A stretch of DNA of 64,000 bases from JBMONI01 sp049324575. Lineage in GTDB: Bacteria > Omnitrophota > Omnitrophia > Omnitrophales > Aquincolibacteriaceae. Numbering within the stretch: the first letter of the stretch is position 1; every line of letters begins with the position of its first letter. Of the stretch, positions 24,499-33,491 are shown piece by piece. The translations under genes were made by a program, and so were the position numbers. The stretch is taken from NCBI GenBank assembly GCA_049324575.1, contig JBMONI010000015.1:1-64000 (forward strand). The letters are read 5' to 3'. A model generated the notes under the pieces. That model did no database searches, was not told where the DNA came from, and saw nothing but the letters and a program-made list of their open reading frames with translations.

Positions 24499-26670
24499 AT
24501 GGACCGTTTTTATAAGTGGAAAGTTCTTTTGATCCTGGGCCTCGTGGCCTTCTCCCTTTGGAGATTCTGGCCGCCGCAGGATAATATCAATCTCGGTCTC
24601 GATCTCCAGGGCGGGATGCAGCTCTTGCTCGAGGTCGATCTCGCCAAGATCCCGGAAGAAACGAGAGAGGATGCGACAGAGCGCGTCGTCGAGGTCATCC
24701 GTAACCGCATCGACGAATTCGGAGTCCGCGAACCGAGCATCAGCAAACAGGGGAGCTCTCAGGTCGTGGTCCAGCTTCCGGGGATTACGGACCGCGAGCG
24801 AGCCAAGGAGATCGTCGGCAAGACGGCGCATCTCGAGTTCAAACTGGTCAGCGAAGATGCTGAGATCGCCAAGCAGTTCACCGAAGGAAAAACTCCCGAA
24901 GGTTTTGAGTCGAAACAAATCAAGGATATGACGGGCCTTCGTAGCCTTATTCTTCAAGCCGGAGCCGTTCTTTCGGGCGATCATCTAACGACCGCTTCCG
25001 TCGGCTTCGACCAGTATGGTCAGCCCATCGTCCAGCTTCAATTCGATGACGAGGGCGGGAAGATCTTCGACAAGGTGACGTTCGAGAATATCGGAAGACA
25101 ACTTGCGATCGTGCTCGACGGAAAAGTCCATTCCGCGCCGGTGATCCGCGATCGCATTCCCAACGGCCAGGCGCAGATCTCGGGAAATTTTACGATCGAT
25201 GAAGCCAGCGATCTTTCGCTGGTCCTGCGAGCCGGTGCGCTTCCGGCCCCGGTCAATGTGATCGAAGAAAGAACGGTCGGACCAAGCCTCGGGCAGGACT
25301 CGATCCAAAGCGGCATTCGCGCTTCTCTGATCGGGATCGCGATCGTCATCCTCTTTATGCCGCTTTACTATCTTTTCTGCGGCCTCGTGGCGGACCTTGG
25401 CCTCTTGGTCTATACGATCGTGGTCATGGGATCGTTCGCTGCGTTGGGGGCTTCGCTGACCCTGCCGGGTATCGCGGGCTTCATCCTTTCGATCGGGATG
25501 GCCGTCGATGCCAATGTGCTTATCTTCGAGCGGATCCGTGAGGAGCTCAGTACCGGAAAGACCGCCCGGGCGGCCGTGTCCGCCGGTTATCACAAGGCGT
25601 TCTCTGCGATCTTTGATTCCAACCTGACGACGCTTTTGACCTCGGTCCTGCTTTTCATGTTCGGGACCGGGCCGGTGAAGGGATTTGCGGTAACGCTTTC
25701 CATCGGTATTTTGGCGAGCATGTTCTCAGCAATTCTCGTGACACGGGTGATCTTTGACTATCTTTTGCAGAAAAATCCCAACATGAAGATCCGGATGTTC
25801 TCTTTCATGAAGGAAACGCATATCCATTTTCTGAAGGGGAGGATCTGGGCTTATGGTTTTTCAGTGGTCGTGCTTGCCATGGGGATCTTTGCGATCTTTG
25901 CCCGAGGGGAACAGAATTACGGCGTTGAATTCACTGGAGGAACGTTGCTGCATGTCAAACTCGCCCATTTCGCGGAAACGGGGGAGGTGCGCAAGGCCCT
26001 TGAAAAGGCCGGGGTCGGGGGGCTTTCGATCCAGCGTTTCGGTGATCTGAACGAAAATCAATTCATTATCAAATCCTCGGATAAGGATACGGAACGGATT
26101 GAAACTGTGGTAAAAGGGTTGGCCGGGGACAAGGGCTATGAGGTCATGCGGGTTGACCGTATCGGGCCGGCCGTTAGCAAAGACATTACCAAGAAAGCGT
26201 TATATGCCGTTTTCTGGTCCTGGCTCGGCATCCTGGTGTATCTTGGATGGCGGTTCGAATGGAAATTTTCTCTTGCTGCGGTGGCCGCACTCGTGCATGA
26301 CACGATCTTCTCTTTCGGGGTCTATGCCATGAGCGGACGTGAGATCAACATTCCGATCATCGCAGCGATCCTGACCATCATCGGTTTCTCGGTCAATGAT
26401 ACGATCGTCACGTTCGATCGCGTGCGGGATAATCTGAAAGTGATGCGAAAAAAACCGTTCTCCGAAGTCGTGGAGATCAGTATCAACCAGACCCTGAGCC
26501 GGACGATCCTGACGAGCTTGACCGCGATCCTGGCGACGCTGGCGCTTTTCCTGTTCGGCGGGAACGCCATCAATGATTTCGCGTTCATCCTTCTCGTGGG
26601 TTTCGGGGTCGGTATCTATTCCACCATCTTTGTCGCGACGGCCCTGGTCGTGGACTGGAAGGCTCGCTGA
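24499..26670 (+). CDS. secDF: Protein translocase SecDF, fused
   Basis: SecD and SecF are joined in one 723-residue protein, as in some Firmicutes and other phyla. The SecD half (about 1-430) has NLGLDLQGGM, the P1 domain and the membrane motif SIGMAVDANVLIFERIREEL. The SecF half (about 435-723) has GVEFTGGTLL and SVNDTIVTFDRVRDNL. It uses the proton gradient to pull exported proteins through SecYEG. Twelve membrane segments are expected. It follows yajC by 15 bases and recJ begins three bases after its stop. Confidence 0.95.
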   Translation: MDRFYKWKVLLILGLVAFSLWRFWPPQDNINLGLDLQGGMQLLLEVDLAKIPEETREDATERVVEVIRNRIDEFGVREPSISKQGSSQVVVQLPGITDRERAKEIVGKTAHLEFKLVSEDAEIAKQFTEGKTPEGFESKQIKDMTGLRSLILQAGAVLSGDHLTTASVGFDQYGQPIVQLQFDDEGGKIFDKVTFENIGRQLAIVLDGKVHSAPVIRDRIPNGQAQISGNFTIDEASDLSLVLRAGALPAPVNVIEERTVGPSLGQDSIQSGIRASLIGIAIVILFMPLYYLFCGLVADLGLLVYTIVVMGSFAALGASLTLPGIAGFILSIGMAVDANVLIFERIREELSTGKTARAAVSAGYHKAFSAIFDSNLTTLLTSVLLFMFGTGPVKGFAVTLSIGILASMFSAILVTRVIFDYLLQKNPNMKIRMFSFMKETHIHFLKGRIWAYGFSVVVLAMGIFAIFARGEQNYGVEFTGGTLLHVKLAHFAETGEVRKALEKAGVGGLSIQRFGDLNENQFIIKSSDKDTERIETVVKGLAGDKGYEVMRVDRIGPAVSKDITKKALYAVFWSWLGILVYLGWRFEWKFSLAAVAALVHDTIFSFGVYAMSGREINIPIIAAILTIIGFSVNDTIVTFDRVRDNLKVMRKKPFSEVVEISINQTLSRTILTSLTAILATLALFLFGGNAINDFAFILLVGFGVGIYSTIFVATALVVDWKAR

Positions 26671-26673
26671 CCC

Positions 26674-28323
26674 TTGACGGAATCTTCCCGCTTCAGCCCT
26701 CTTTTTTCGAGTTTGCTTGAGAAAAGAGGGCTGTCCGATCCTGTCGCGATCTCGCGTTTCCTACAAGCCGATCTTTCCGATCTCGGGGATCCGCTTATCA
26801 TGAAAGGGATCCCGGAGGCTGTCGGAAGGATTCGCCGCGCCGCTTCTTCCAGAGAAAAGATCCTGATCCATGGGGATTATGATGCCGACGGGATCACGGC
26901 TTCCGCGATCCTGGCAAGGACCCTGCAGAAGCTGGGGGTTGAGTTCCGCGTTTTTCTTCCGGAACGGAGTAAGGACGGCTATGGGGTCAGCGCTCCGGCG
27001 ATCCGGGAAGCTGCTTCCGAGCAATACCGGATCTTGATCACAGTGGATTGCGGGATCTCTGCGCATGACGAGATCCGCGAGGCGCGAAGTCTCGGAATGG
27101 AGGTGATCGTGATCGATCATCACCGGATCCCAGTCGAAGGCGGGCCGCGTGATGCGATCATCATCAATCCCCAGCAGGAAGATTGCCCCTATCCATTCCG
27201 CGAACTGAGCGCAGGCGGGCTTGCCTTCAAACTTTCCCAAGCCTTGATCGGGACCGAAGCTTTTACTTTCCTTGATCTGGCGGCTCTTTCGACGGTGGCG
27301 GATGTTGCGCCTCTTTTGGATGAGAATCGGATCATCGTCAAGCATGGGATGAAGCAAATGGCTGAGACGAGGAACATAGGACTCAAGGCACTGATCCAGA
27401 CAGCGGGAATCCGGGCCAAAGAAATGAACGTCGGTCATTTGGGGTTCATGCTGGGCCCGAGGATCAATGCCTGTGGCCGCATGGGAGCTCCGGACGCCGC
27501 TTTGCGGCTTTTCATGACGGCTTCGGAAACTGAAGCCCAAAAATGGGCTCGTCTTCTGGATGAAGAAAATCAGGCGCGTCAACGCGAAGAACGCGCGATG
27601 GTCCAGGAAGCGATCCAGGAGGCGGATCGGACGGTGAATTTCAACCGGGAGCGCATAGTCGTGGTCGGACGTGAAGGATGGCATCAGGGCGTGATCGGGA
27701 TCGTCGCCGCACGATTGGTGGAGAAGTATGAGCGGCCTGCCATTGTGATCGGCTTTGAGGGGGAAAGAGGCAAGGGGTCGGGTCGTTCGATCCAGGGTTT
27801 CGATCTTTTTAAGAGTTTGCAAGATTGCGCGGGACTTCTCGAGCAGTTCGGAGGGCATGAACAAGCCGCCGGACTGGTCATCGCGAAAGCGCATTTCATC
27901 GCATTCAAGAAAAAGATCAACGAATATGCCATGAACCATTGTCCGTCCGGACTTTTTGTCAAAAAAAAACACGCCGATCTAGGGATCGAGCTTTCGCAGA
28001 TCCACGGTCTTTTTGTGAGAGAGCTTCGGATGCTCGAGCCTCACGGAGTGGGGAACCCGCGGCCGGTTTTTTTGACGCGCGGACTTTTACTCAAGACGAA
28101 GCCCGTGCGGATCTCGGCCCAGACGCTGCAGTTTTGGGTGACGGACGGCGCGATGACCTATGAAGCGCGACTGACGAGCCGTTTTGAAAAAGACATGAGC
28201 GGATTCGAACAAGGGACGGCGGTCGATCTTTATTATACGCTGAAAAGTTACACGGCTTTTGGGGAAGAGAAAATATCGTTTGAGATTAAAGCCTTAGAAC
28301 CCGCTGCCGCGGGGAAAAGTTAA
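26674..28323 (+). CDS. recJ: Single-stranded-DNA-specific exonuclease RecJ
   Basis: A 549-residue DHH-family 5'-3' exonuclease for recombination and repair. Metal-binding motifs in order: HGDYDADGITAS, VDCGISA, IDHHRIP. The DHHA1 domain has GRSIQGFDL and GGHEQAAGLVIA; an OB-like domain completes the C terminus. The TTG start directly after secDF gives MTESSRFSPLF, consistent with the family N terminus (about 20 residues before ...ISRFLQ). The last four bases overlap the end of the convergent rpmB. Confidence 0.93.
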   Translation: MTESSRFSPLFSSLLEKRGLSDPVAISRFLQADLSDLGDPLIMKGIPEAVGRIRRAASSREKILIHGDYDADGITASAILARTLQKLGVEFRVFLPERSKDGYGVSAPAIREAASEQYRILITVDCGISAHDEIREARSLGMEVIVIDHHRIPVEGGPRDAIIINPQQEDCPYPFRELSAGGLAFKLSQALIGTEAFTFLDLAALSTVADVAPLLDENRIIVKHGMKQMAETRNIGLKALIQTAGIRAKEMNVGHLGFMLGPRINACGRMGAPDAALRLFMTASETEAQKWARLLDEENQARQREERAMVQEAIQEADRTVNFNRERIVVVGREGWHQGVIGIVAARLVEKYERPAIVIGFEGERGKGSGRSIQGFDLFKSLQDCAGLLEQFGGHEQAAGLVIAKAHFIAFKKKINEYAMNHCPSGLFVKKKHADLGIELSQIHGLFVRELRMLEPHGVGNPRPVFLTRGLLLKTKPVRISAQTLQFWVTDGAMTYEARLTSRFEKDMSGFEQGTAVDLYYTLKSYTAFGEEKISFEIKALEPAAAGKS

Positions 28324-28595
28324 GCCGCGGGAGTTTCGGCGGCGGCTTTAGCAAGCAAGCGGAACGGACCTGCCTTCACGACTTTCCCGCTTTGAAGACA
28401 ACCTGCGCATACGGAGACCCGGCGCACTGTCCCGTTCTGGAAACGGACCTTCACTTTTTGAAGGTTCGGGAGGAAACGGCGGCGTGAAATGCCGGTCGTT
28501 TTCTTACCGATCCCACCGGTCTTTTTAGCAAGACCCCGGCGGGCAATGGAGCGGCCGACGATCGGTTTTTTTTCACAAAAAAAGCAGTGTTTCAT
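28320..28595 (-). CDS. rpmB: Ribosomal protein L28, zinc-ribbon type
   Basis: A 91-residue large-subunit protein. RRRFLPNLQKVKV is the conserved L28 core. Four cysteines (4, 7, 63, 66) form two CxxC pairs, the zinc-binding form of L28, which lineages may swap for a zinc-free paralogue during zinc shortage. It is convergent with recJ (four-base overlap) and divergent from the CBM48 gene. Its promoter -10 lies only nine bases before the ATG, so the transcript is probably leaderless. Confidence 0.94.
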   Translation of the reverse strand: MKHCFFCEKKPIVGRSIARRGLAKKTGGIGKKTTGISRRRFLPNLQKVKVRFQNGTVRRVSVCAGCLQSGKVVKAGPFRLLAKAAAETPAA

Positions 28596-28604
28596 AGAGG
28601 GCGT

Positions 28605-28632
28605 ATTATATTGACAAGTTAAGTCTTGGCAA
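28605..28632 (-). promoter_or_regulatory. rpmB promoter (minus strand)
   Basis: Read on the minus strand, TTGCCA (28627-28632) and a perfect TATAAT (28605-28610) are 16 bases apart. The -10 ends nine bases before the rpmB ATG, and ACGCCCTCT lies between. Its -35 overlaps that of the divergent plus-strand promoter. Confidence 0.75.
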
Positions 28633-28654
28633 GGTTTTTTTTATGCGATATACT
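28626..28654 (+). promoter_or_regulatory. Promoter for the CBM48-glgA genes (plus strand)
   Basis: TTGGCA at 28626-28631 and TATACT at 28649-28654 are separated by 17 bases, close to sigma-70 consensus. Transcription would begin around 28661, downstream of the ATG at 28643, which argues for the GTG at 28700 as the true start of the CBM48 gene. The -35 shares bases with the rpmB -35 on the opposite strand. Confidence 0.65.
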
Positions 28655-28699
28655 CCAAAAACGATCTTGAAAAAGGTCGCTCAACTCAGGGGGCTTACC

Positions 28700-28963
28700 G
28701 TGAAGAAAAAATCAGTTACTTTTTCTCTTTTCGCACCGCAGGCAAGGTCGGTTTGCCTGGCCGGTTCCTTCAATAATTGGAAATCCGAACAGACACCGAT
28801 GAAAAAGGACCGCAAGGGCAACTGGGCCTTGAAGTTAGATCTCGTCCCCGGAAGATACGAATACCGTTTTTGGGTCGACGGGGCCTGGCAGAACGATCCC
28901 AATCCGGTGGAATGTGTTCCCAACGCATTCGGCACCTGGAACTCTGTGGTTGAAGTGATCTGA
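28700..28963 (+). CDS. Free-standing CBM48 (AMPK-type) glycogen-binding domain protein
   Basis: An 87-residue protein consisting almost only of a CBM48/AMPK-beta-type domain: VTFSLFAPQARSV, LAGSFNNWKSEQTPMKKD, GRYEYRFWVDGAWQNDPNP, with the Trp and Lys residues used for glucan binding. I prefer the GTG at 28700, with AGGGGG just upstream, over the ATG at 28643, because a strong promoter overlaps the latter. The next gene, 22 bases on, is glycogen synthase, so it may be a targeting or regulatory partner. No catalytic domain is attached. Confidence 0.82.
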   Translation: MKKKSVTFSLFAPQARSVCLAGSFNNWKSEQTPMKKDRKGNWALKLDLVPGRYEYRFWVDGAWQNDPNPVECVPNAFGTWNSVVEVI

Positions 28964-28985
28964 TCGGGGGTCGTGACACCATTCC

Positions 28986-30446
28986 ATGAAGGTCGTTTTT
29001 GCCGCTTCTGAGATCGCCCCGTTCGCAAAGACCGGGGGGCTTGCCGATGTGACCGGTGCGCTTCCCCTGGAGATTCGGAACCTCGGGCATGAGGTCTATG
29101 CTTTCCTGCCGCGGTACCGGTCGATCGATATCCAAAAAGAGGGACTCAAGATTGTTTATGAACGCGTGCCGGTCCCGATGGGCTCCAACATTGAACATGC
29201 GCGTCTCTTCGAGAAAAAACCCTCTCCGGGGCTCGTTTATTATTTCATTGATGCGCCGGAGCTTTTTGGCCGCGAAGGGCTTTACGGGACGCTTCAGGGA
29301 GATTACGGCGATAACGACCGCCGGTTTACTTTTTTTCAGCGGGCGGTCCTCGAAGCGCTCAAGATGCTCTACCTTAAACCGGATATCATTCATTGCCATG
29401 ACTGGCAAACCGGCCTTATCCCGGTCTATCTGAAGACGCTTTATGCAGAGGAATATCTTTTCAAGAAGACGCGTGCGGTCTTTACGGTCCACAACCTGGC
29501 CTATCAGGGGAATTTCCCTCCGGATTCGCTGCCGGTCACAGGGCTCAGCTGGAACGAATACAAGTTTGAAAAGCTCGAATTCTACGGCAAATGCAGTTTT
29601 ATCAAAGGGGGGATCGTTTATTCGGATGCGGTCACGACGGTCAGCGCCGGTTACGCGGAAGAGGTTTTAAAAGAGGAGACCGGCTGTGGAATGCACGGCG
29701 CGCTTCGGCAGAAAGGCCCCCACTTTCAGGGGATCTTGAACGGGATCGATCACCGTCTTTGGAATCCAGAGACAGATGCCGCGCTGATCGAGCGCTATAG
29801 TGCCGGGAACCTGGGCGGGAAAAAAGCGAATAAACGCTCTTTGCGCAAAGAAAACGGTCTCAGTGCAGGGGAGGATCTTCCGCTCTTCGGCATCGTGTCC
29901 CGGTTGGTCGATCAAAAGGGGCTCGATATTTTGATCGCGATCTTCGACGAGTTAATGCGGCTGGATCTCGAGATCGTAATTCTTGGTTTGGGTGATGAGA
30001 AATATCATTGGCGTCTTCGCGAGCTGAGAAAGAAGTACCGGGACCGTTGCGGTGTCCATATTGTTTTCGATGAATCCATGGCCCGGCGCATGTATGCGGG
30101 CTGCGATGTCATGATGATCCCGTCCAATTATGAGCCGTGCGGTCTGACCCAGATGATTGCGCTCCGCTATGGGACCGTGCCGCTTGTGCGCGCTGTGGGC
30201 GGGCTTCGTGATACGGTCGAAGAATTCCACGCGGCGAAAGGGACGGGGAACGGATTCCTTTTTGAAGCTTATTCCGGCGATGCTATGTTGGCAGCGATTC
30301 ATCGTGCGCTGAATACCTACCGGGAGCCGACCTTGTGGCAAAAGCTCGTGAAAAACACTTTTGCTTCCGACTTCTCGTGGCAGGCTTCCGCCAAGAAATA
30401 TGTTGCGCTGTATGACAAACTGACCCGCGAGTATCAAAAAGTCTGA
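28986..30446 (+). CDS. glgA: Glycogen synthase (ADP-glucose type)
   Basis: A 486-residue GT5 glucosyltransferase building alpha-1,4-glucan. KTGGLADVTGALP at the N terminus is the conserved KTGGL substrate loop. HCHDWQTGLIPVY, TVHNLAYQG and NGIDHRLWNP are further family blocks. MIPSNYEPCGLTQM holds the nucleotide-sugar glutamate. It is preceded by a small glycogen-binding protein and followed two bases later by thiG. ADP-glucose pyrophosphorylase and branching enzyme are not in the window. Confidence 0.95.
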   Translation: MKVVFAASEIAPFAKTGGLADVTGALPLEIRNLGHEVYAFLPRYRSIDIQKEGLKIVYERVPVPMGSNIEHARLFEKKPSPGLVYYFIDAPELFGREGLYGTLQGDYGDNDRRFTFFQRAVLEALKMLYLKPDIIHCHDWQTGLIPVYLKTLYAEEYLFKKTRAVFTVHNLAYQGNFPPDSLPVTGLSWNEYKFEKLEFYGKCSFIKGGIVYSDAVTTVSAGYAEEVLKEETGCGMHGALRQKGPHFQGILNGIDHRLWNPETDAALIERYSAGNLGGKKANKRSLRKENGLSAGEDLPLFGIVSRLVDQKGLDILIAIFDELMRLDLEIVILGLGDEKYHWRLRELRKKYRDRCGVHIVFDESMARRMYAGCDVMMIPSNYEPCGLTQMIALRYGTVPLVRAVGGLRDTVEEFHAAKGTGNGFLFEAYSGDAMLAAIHRALNTYREPTLWQKLVKNTFASDFSWQASAKKYVALYDKLTREYQKV

Positions 30447-30447
30447 A

Positions 30448-31248
30448 ATGACGGTTCCTGACATGAATCAAACAGACCCTCTGATGATTGGCCAGGTTTC
30501 CCTACGGTCGCGATTGATTATCGGGACCGGCAAGTACGCCACGATGCCGATCATGGCGGCGGCGCTTGAAGCTTCGGGGGTGGAAATGGTGACGGTCGCG
30601 ATCGGCCGGATCGATCTCGGGAAAAAAGACGAAAAGAACCTTCTGGAATTCATCGACCGAAAAAAATACCGGATCTTGCCGAACACCGCGGGGGCTTATA
30701 CGGTCAAGGACGCTTGCCGGATCGCGCGGCTTGGGCGTGAAGCTGGGATCGGGGACCTTGTGAAGGTGGAGGTGATCGGAGATCCGAAGACCCTGATGCC
30801 GGATACCGAGGGGCTTTTGGAAGCGACGAAGATCCTGGTCAAAGAAGGTTTCACCGTGATGCCCTATACGAATGACGATGCGATCATGGCGAAAAAGCTT
30901 GAAGACGCCGGAGCGGCTTGTGTCATGCCCCTCGCGGCACCGATTGGGTCCGGACTCGGGATTCAGAACCGCTTGAGCTTGCGGCTGGTCAAAGAAGCCG
31001 TATCGTGTCCTGTGATTGTGGATGCGGGCGTCGGGACGGCCTCTGATGCTTCGATCTGTATGGAACTTGGAATGGACGGGGTCTTGATGAATACCGCGAT
31101 CGCGGCGGCGCGGGATCCCGTCATGATGGCACAAGCTATGTGCGATGGAGTGCGTTCGGGACGGCTTGCTTACCTGGCGGGACGGATGCCTCCTCGGCAA
31201 TATGCAAGTCCCTCGAGTCCCCAGGAAGGTCTTAAACCGAAAAATTAG
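30448..31248 (+). CDS. thiG: Thiazole synthase ThiG
   Basis: It makes the thiazole phosphate of thiamin from deoxyxylulose phosphate, the ThiS thiocarboxylate and dehydroglycine. LIIGTGKYAT has the conserved GTGKY block, LPNTAGAYT and the phosphate loop AAPIGSGLGIQN follow, and VDAGVGTASDA completes the barrel. At 266 residues it is normal. A second ATG at 30463 is possible. ThiS, ThiF and ThiH/ThiO are not nearby, so the rest of the pathway must be elsewhere. It lies directly behind glgA. Confidence 0.93.
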   Translation: MTVPDMNQTDPLMIGQVSLRSRLIIGTGKYATMPIMAAALEASGVEMVTVAIGRIDLGKKDEKNLLEFIDRKKYRILPNTAGAYTVKDACRIARLGREAGIGDLVKVEVIGDPKTLMPDTEGLLEATKILVKEGFTVMPYTNDDAIMAKKLEDAGAACVMPLAAPIGSGLGIQNRLSLRLVKEAVSCPVIVDAGVGTASDASICMELGMDGVLMNTAIAAARDPVMMAQAMCDGVRSGRLAYLAGRMPPRQYASPSSPQEGLKPKN

Positions 31249-31296
31249 TTTTAGGGCAGTCCTAATCCTATCGATCCAGAAAGGAAGAACGATTTT

Positions 31297-32358
31297 ATGA
31301 AGACTTACAAGATTGCAGTCATTCCCGGGGACGGGACCGGAGGCGAAGTGGTGCGGGAAGGATTGAAAGTGCTCGATGCGCTTTCTGTTTCCCATGGTTT
31401 TAAGACCGAACGGCAGGTCTTTCCGTTCGGGGGAGAGCATTATCTGAAGACGGGGGTGGTGCTGCCGGAGAATGCCTTCGAAGAACTAAAAAAATTCGAT
31501 GCGATCTTTTTGGGAGCGATCGGACATCCCCAGGTTAAACCGGGGATCCTCGAGAAAGGGATCTTGTTGAAGCTGCGTTTCGGACTTGAGCAATACATCA
31601 ACCTTCGTCCGATCAAATTGTATCAAGGCGTTGAATGTCCGCTCAAGGGCAAAGGGCCGGAAGATATCGATTTTGTCGTGGTGCGCGAGAATAACGAGGG
31701 GTTGTACTGCGGCGAGGGCGAGTTCCAGAAAAAAGGGACCTCAGAGGAGGTCGCGATCCAGATCAGCCGCAATACGCGCAAAGGGGTAGAGCGTTGTCTC
31801 CGTTTTGCTTTTGAATTTACACGAAAACGGAACAAAAGAAAAAAGCTGACATTGTGTGGGAAAACCAATGTGCTGACCTACGCCTTTGATCTTTGGGAGC
31901 GTGTTTTTCATGAGGTCGGCGCGGAATATCCCGATATCCAGCGCGATTATGCGCACGTTGATGCGACCTGCATGTGGATGGTAAAAAACCCGGAATGGTT
32001 CGATGTGATCGTGACGGATAATATGTTCGGGGATATCATCACGGATCTCGGTGCGATGATCCAGGGAGGTATGGGGATTGCGGCCGGGGGGAACCTGAAC
32101 CCGGAAGGGGTCTCGATGTTCGAGCCCATCGGGGGCTCGGCGCCCAAATACACGGGGCTCAATGTGATCAATCCGCTTGCGGCGATCTCTGCCGCGCAAA
32201 TGATGCTTGAGTACTTGGGAGAGGGCGAAGCGGCGAAAAAACTCGAACGGTCGATCCAGTGGGTGATCGCGGATAAGCTAAAGAGTTTGGCGGCAGGGAA
32301 AATGGGATACTCGACCACGGAGGTCGGGGACCTTGTCGTAGAAGGTTTGAAACGATAA
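31297..32358 (+). CDS. leuB: 3-isopropylmalate dehydrogenase
   Basis: A 353-residue beta-decarboxylating dehydrogenase of the leucine pathway. AVIPGDGTGGEVV starts the protein, LLKLRFGLEQYINLRP binds substrate, RENNEGLYCG and VIVTDNMFGDIITDLGA provide metal and catalytic residues, and FEPIGGSAPKYTG lies in the NAD loop. LeuB fits best; isocitrate or homoisocitrate dehydrogenase are the alternatives. AAAGGA precedes the ATG. leuA, leuC and leuD are not in the window. Confidence 0.8.
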   Translation: MKTYKIAVIPGDGTGGEVVREGLKVLDALSVSHGFKTERQVFPFGGEHYLKTGVVLPENAFEELKKFDAIFLGAIGHPQVKPGILEKGILLKLRFGLEQYINLRPIKLYQGVECPLKGKGPEDIDFVVVRENNEGLYCGEGEFQKKGTSEEVAIQISRNTRKGVERCLRFAFEFTRKRNKRKKLTLCGKTNVLTYAFDLWERVFHEVGAEYPDIQRDYAHVDATCMWMVKNPEWFDVIVTDNMFGDIITDLGAMIQGGMGIAAGGNLNPEGVSMFEPIGGSAPKYTGLNVINPLAAISAAQMMLEYLGEGEAAKKLERSIQWVIADKLKSLAAGKMGYSTTEVGDLVVEGLKR

Positions 32359-32425
32359 CGAACCGGGGATCCGGGATTACCCCTTTGGGGTGCTTAAAAG
32401 TTCTTCGAGAAAGGGATTCAGATCC

Positions 32426-33430
32426 ATGAAAAAACTCAAAGTAGCGATTTTAGGCGTCACGGGTGCGGTCGGGCAGGAATTCCTGACCGTCCTGGAAGAA
32501 AGAAAATTCCCGATCCAAGAGCTTGTGCCGCTCGCTTCGGGGCGTTCCGCCGGCAAGAAGGTCGTCTTTCGCGGCAAGCGTTGCACAGTCTGCGAAGCGA
32601 AACCGGATTCTTTTGACGGGATCGACCTTGTGCTTGCCAGTGCGGGCGGATCGATCTCGAAGGCGCTCGCACCGCATGCGGTCAAAGCGGGAGCTCTCGT
32701 TGTGGACAATACCAGCGCCTACCGGATGGACCCTGAGGTTCCCTTGGTGGTCCCTGAGATCAATGCCGACGATATTTTTAAACACAAAGGGATCATCGCG
32801 AACCCGAATTGCTCGACCATTATCATGCTCGTTCCTCTGTGGCCGCTCCATAAAGCTGCGAAGATCCGGCGGATCGTTTCAGCGACTTACCAGGCGGCGA
32901 GCGGGGCCGGAGCCAAAGCCATGGAGGAGCTCAAGGTCCAGGCGAAAGACTTCCTCGCCGGGAAAAAAGTGAAAAAAGTGGTTTTGCCGCATCAGATCGC
33001 TTTCAATGTTTTTTCCCACAACTCCAGGGTCGGGCCGGATGGTTTTTGCGAAGAAGAAACCAAGATGGTGAAAGAGACCCAAAAGATCTTCCACGATCCC
33101 GATCTCCGGGTGACGGCTACTTGTGTGCGGGTCCCGGTCCTGCGCGCGCATTCCGAGGCCCTTTTCATCGAGACCGAAAGGCCGATCAGCCCTGACGAAG
33201 CCCGCGCGATCCTGGCCAAGGCGCCTGGGGTCAAAGTGGTGGACGATCGCGAGAAGAACTATTTTCCGATGCCGCTCGAAGCGACGGGACAGGACGATAT
33301 TCTCGTCGGCCGGTTACGGACGGACCCCGGCGTGGAAAACGGGCTCGCAATGTTCGTCTCCGGGGATCAGATCCGCAAAGGGGCTGCGACGAACGCGGTT
33401 CAGATCGCGGAGATCGCGTTTCGCTCCTAG
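32426..33430 (+). CDS. asd: Aspartate-semialdehyde dehydrogenase
   Basis: It reduces aspartyl phosphate to the semialdehyde, the branch point to lysine/DAP, threonine and methionine. ILGVTGAVGQEFL binds NADP, NPNCSTIIM holds the catalytic cysteine, YQAASGAGAKAM follows, and RVPVLRAHSEA contains the catalytic histidine. I chose the ATG at 32426 (334 residues, AAAGGG upstream); the longer frame from 32390 adds residues with no family similarity. Together with dapFAB and lysA it feeds diaminopimelate synthesis. Confidence 0.94.
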   Translation: MKKLKVAILGVTGAVGQEFLTVLEERKFPIQELVPLASGRSAGKKVVFRGKRCTVCEAKPDSFDGIDLVLASAGGSISKALAPHAVKAGALVVDNTSAYRMDPEVPLVVPEINADDIFKHKGIIANPNCSTIIMLVPLWPLHKAAKIRRIVSATYQAASGAGAKAMEELKVQAKDFLAGKKVKKVVLPHQIAFNVFSHNSRVGPDGFCEEETKMVKETQKIFHDPDLRVTATCVRVPVLRAHSEALFIETERPISPDEARAILAKAPGVKVVDDREKNYFPMPLEATGQDDILVGRLRTDPGVENGLAMFVSGDQIRKGAATNAVQIAEIAFRS

Positions 33431-33491
33431 TGCGATCCCGATGGGTTCCGATTCCTTTGCCGGGTGCGCCTTCGAAGGCAGGCTGTGCGCT

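Noticed and set aside
28643..28699. ATG at 28643 as start of the CBM48 gene
   Set aside because: A TTGGCA/TATACT promoter predicts transcription starting downstream of this ATG, and the GTG at 28700 has AGGGGG in front and fits the domain start.
32379..32391. ACCCC-TTT-GGGGT hairpin between leuB and asd as a terminator
   Set aside because: The stem has only five pairs and no T tract, and an attenuator role cannot be supported.
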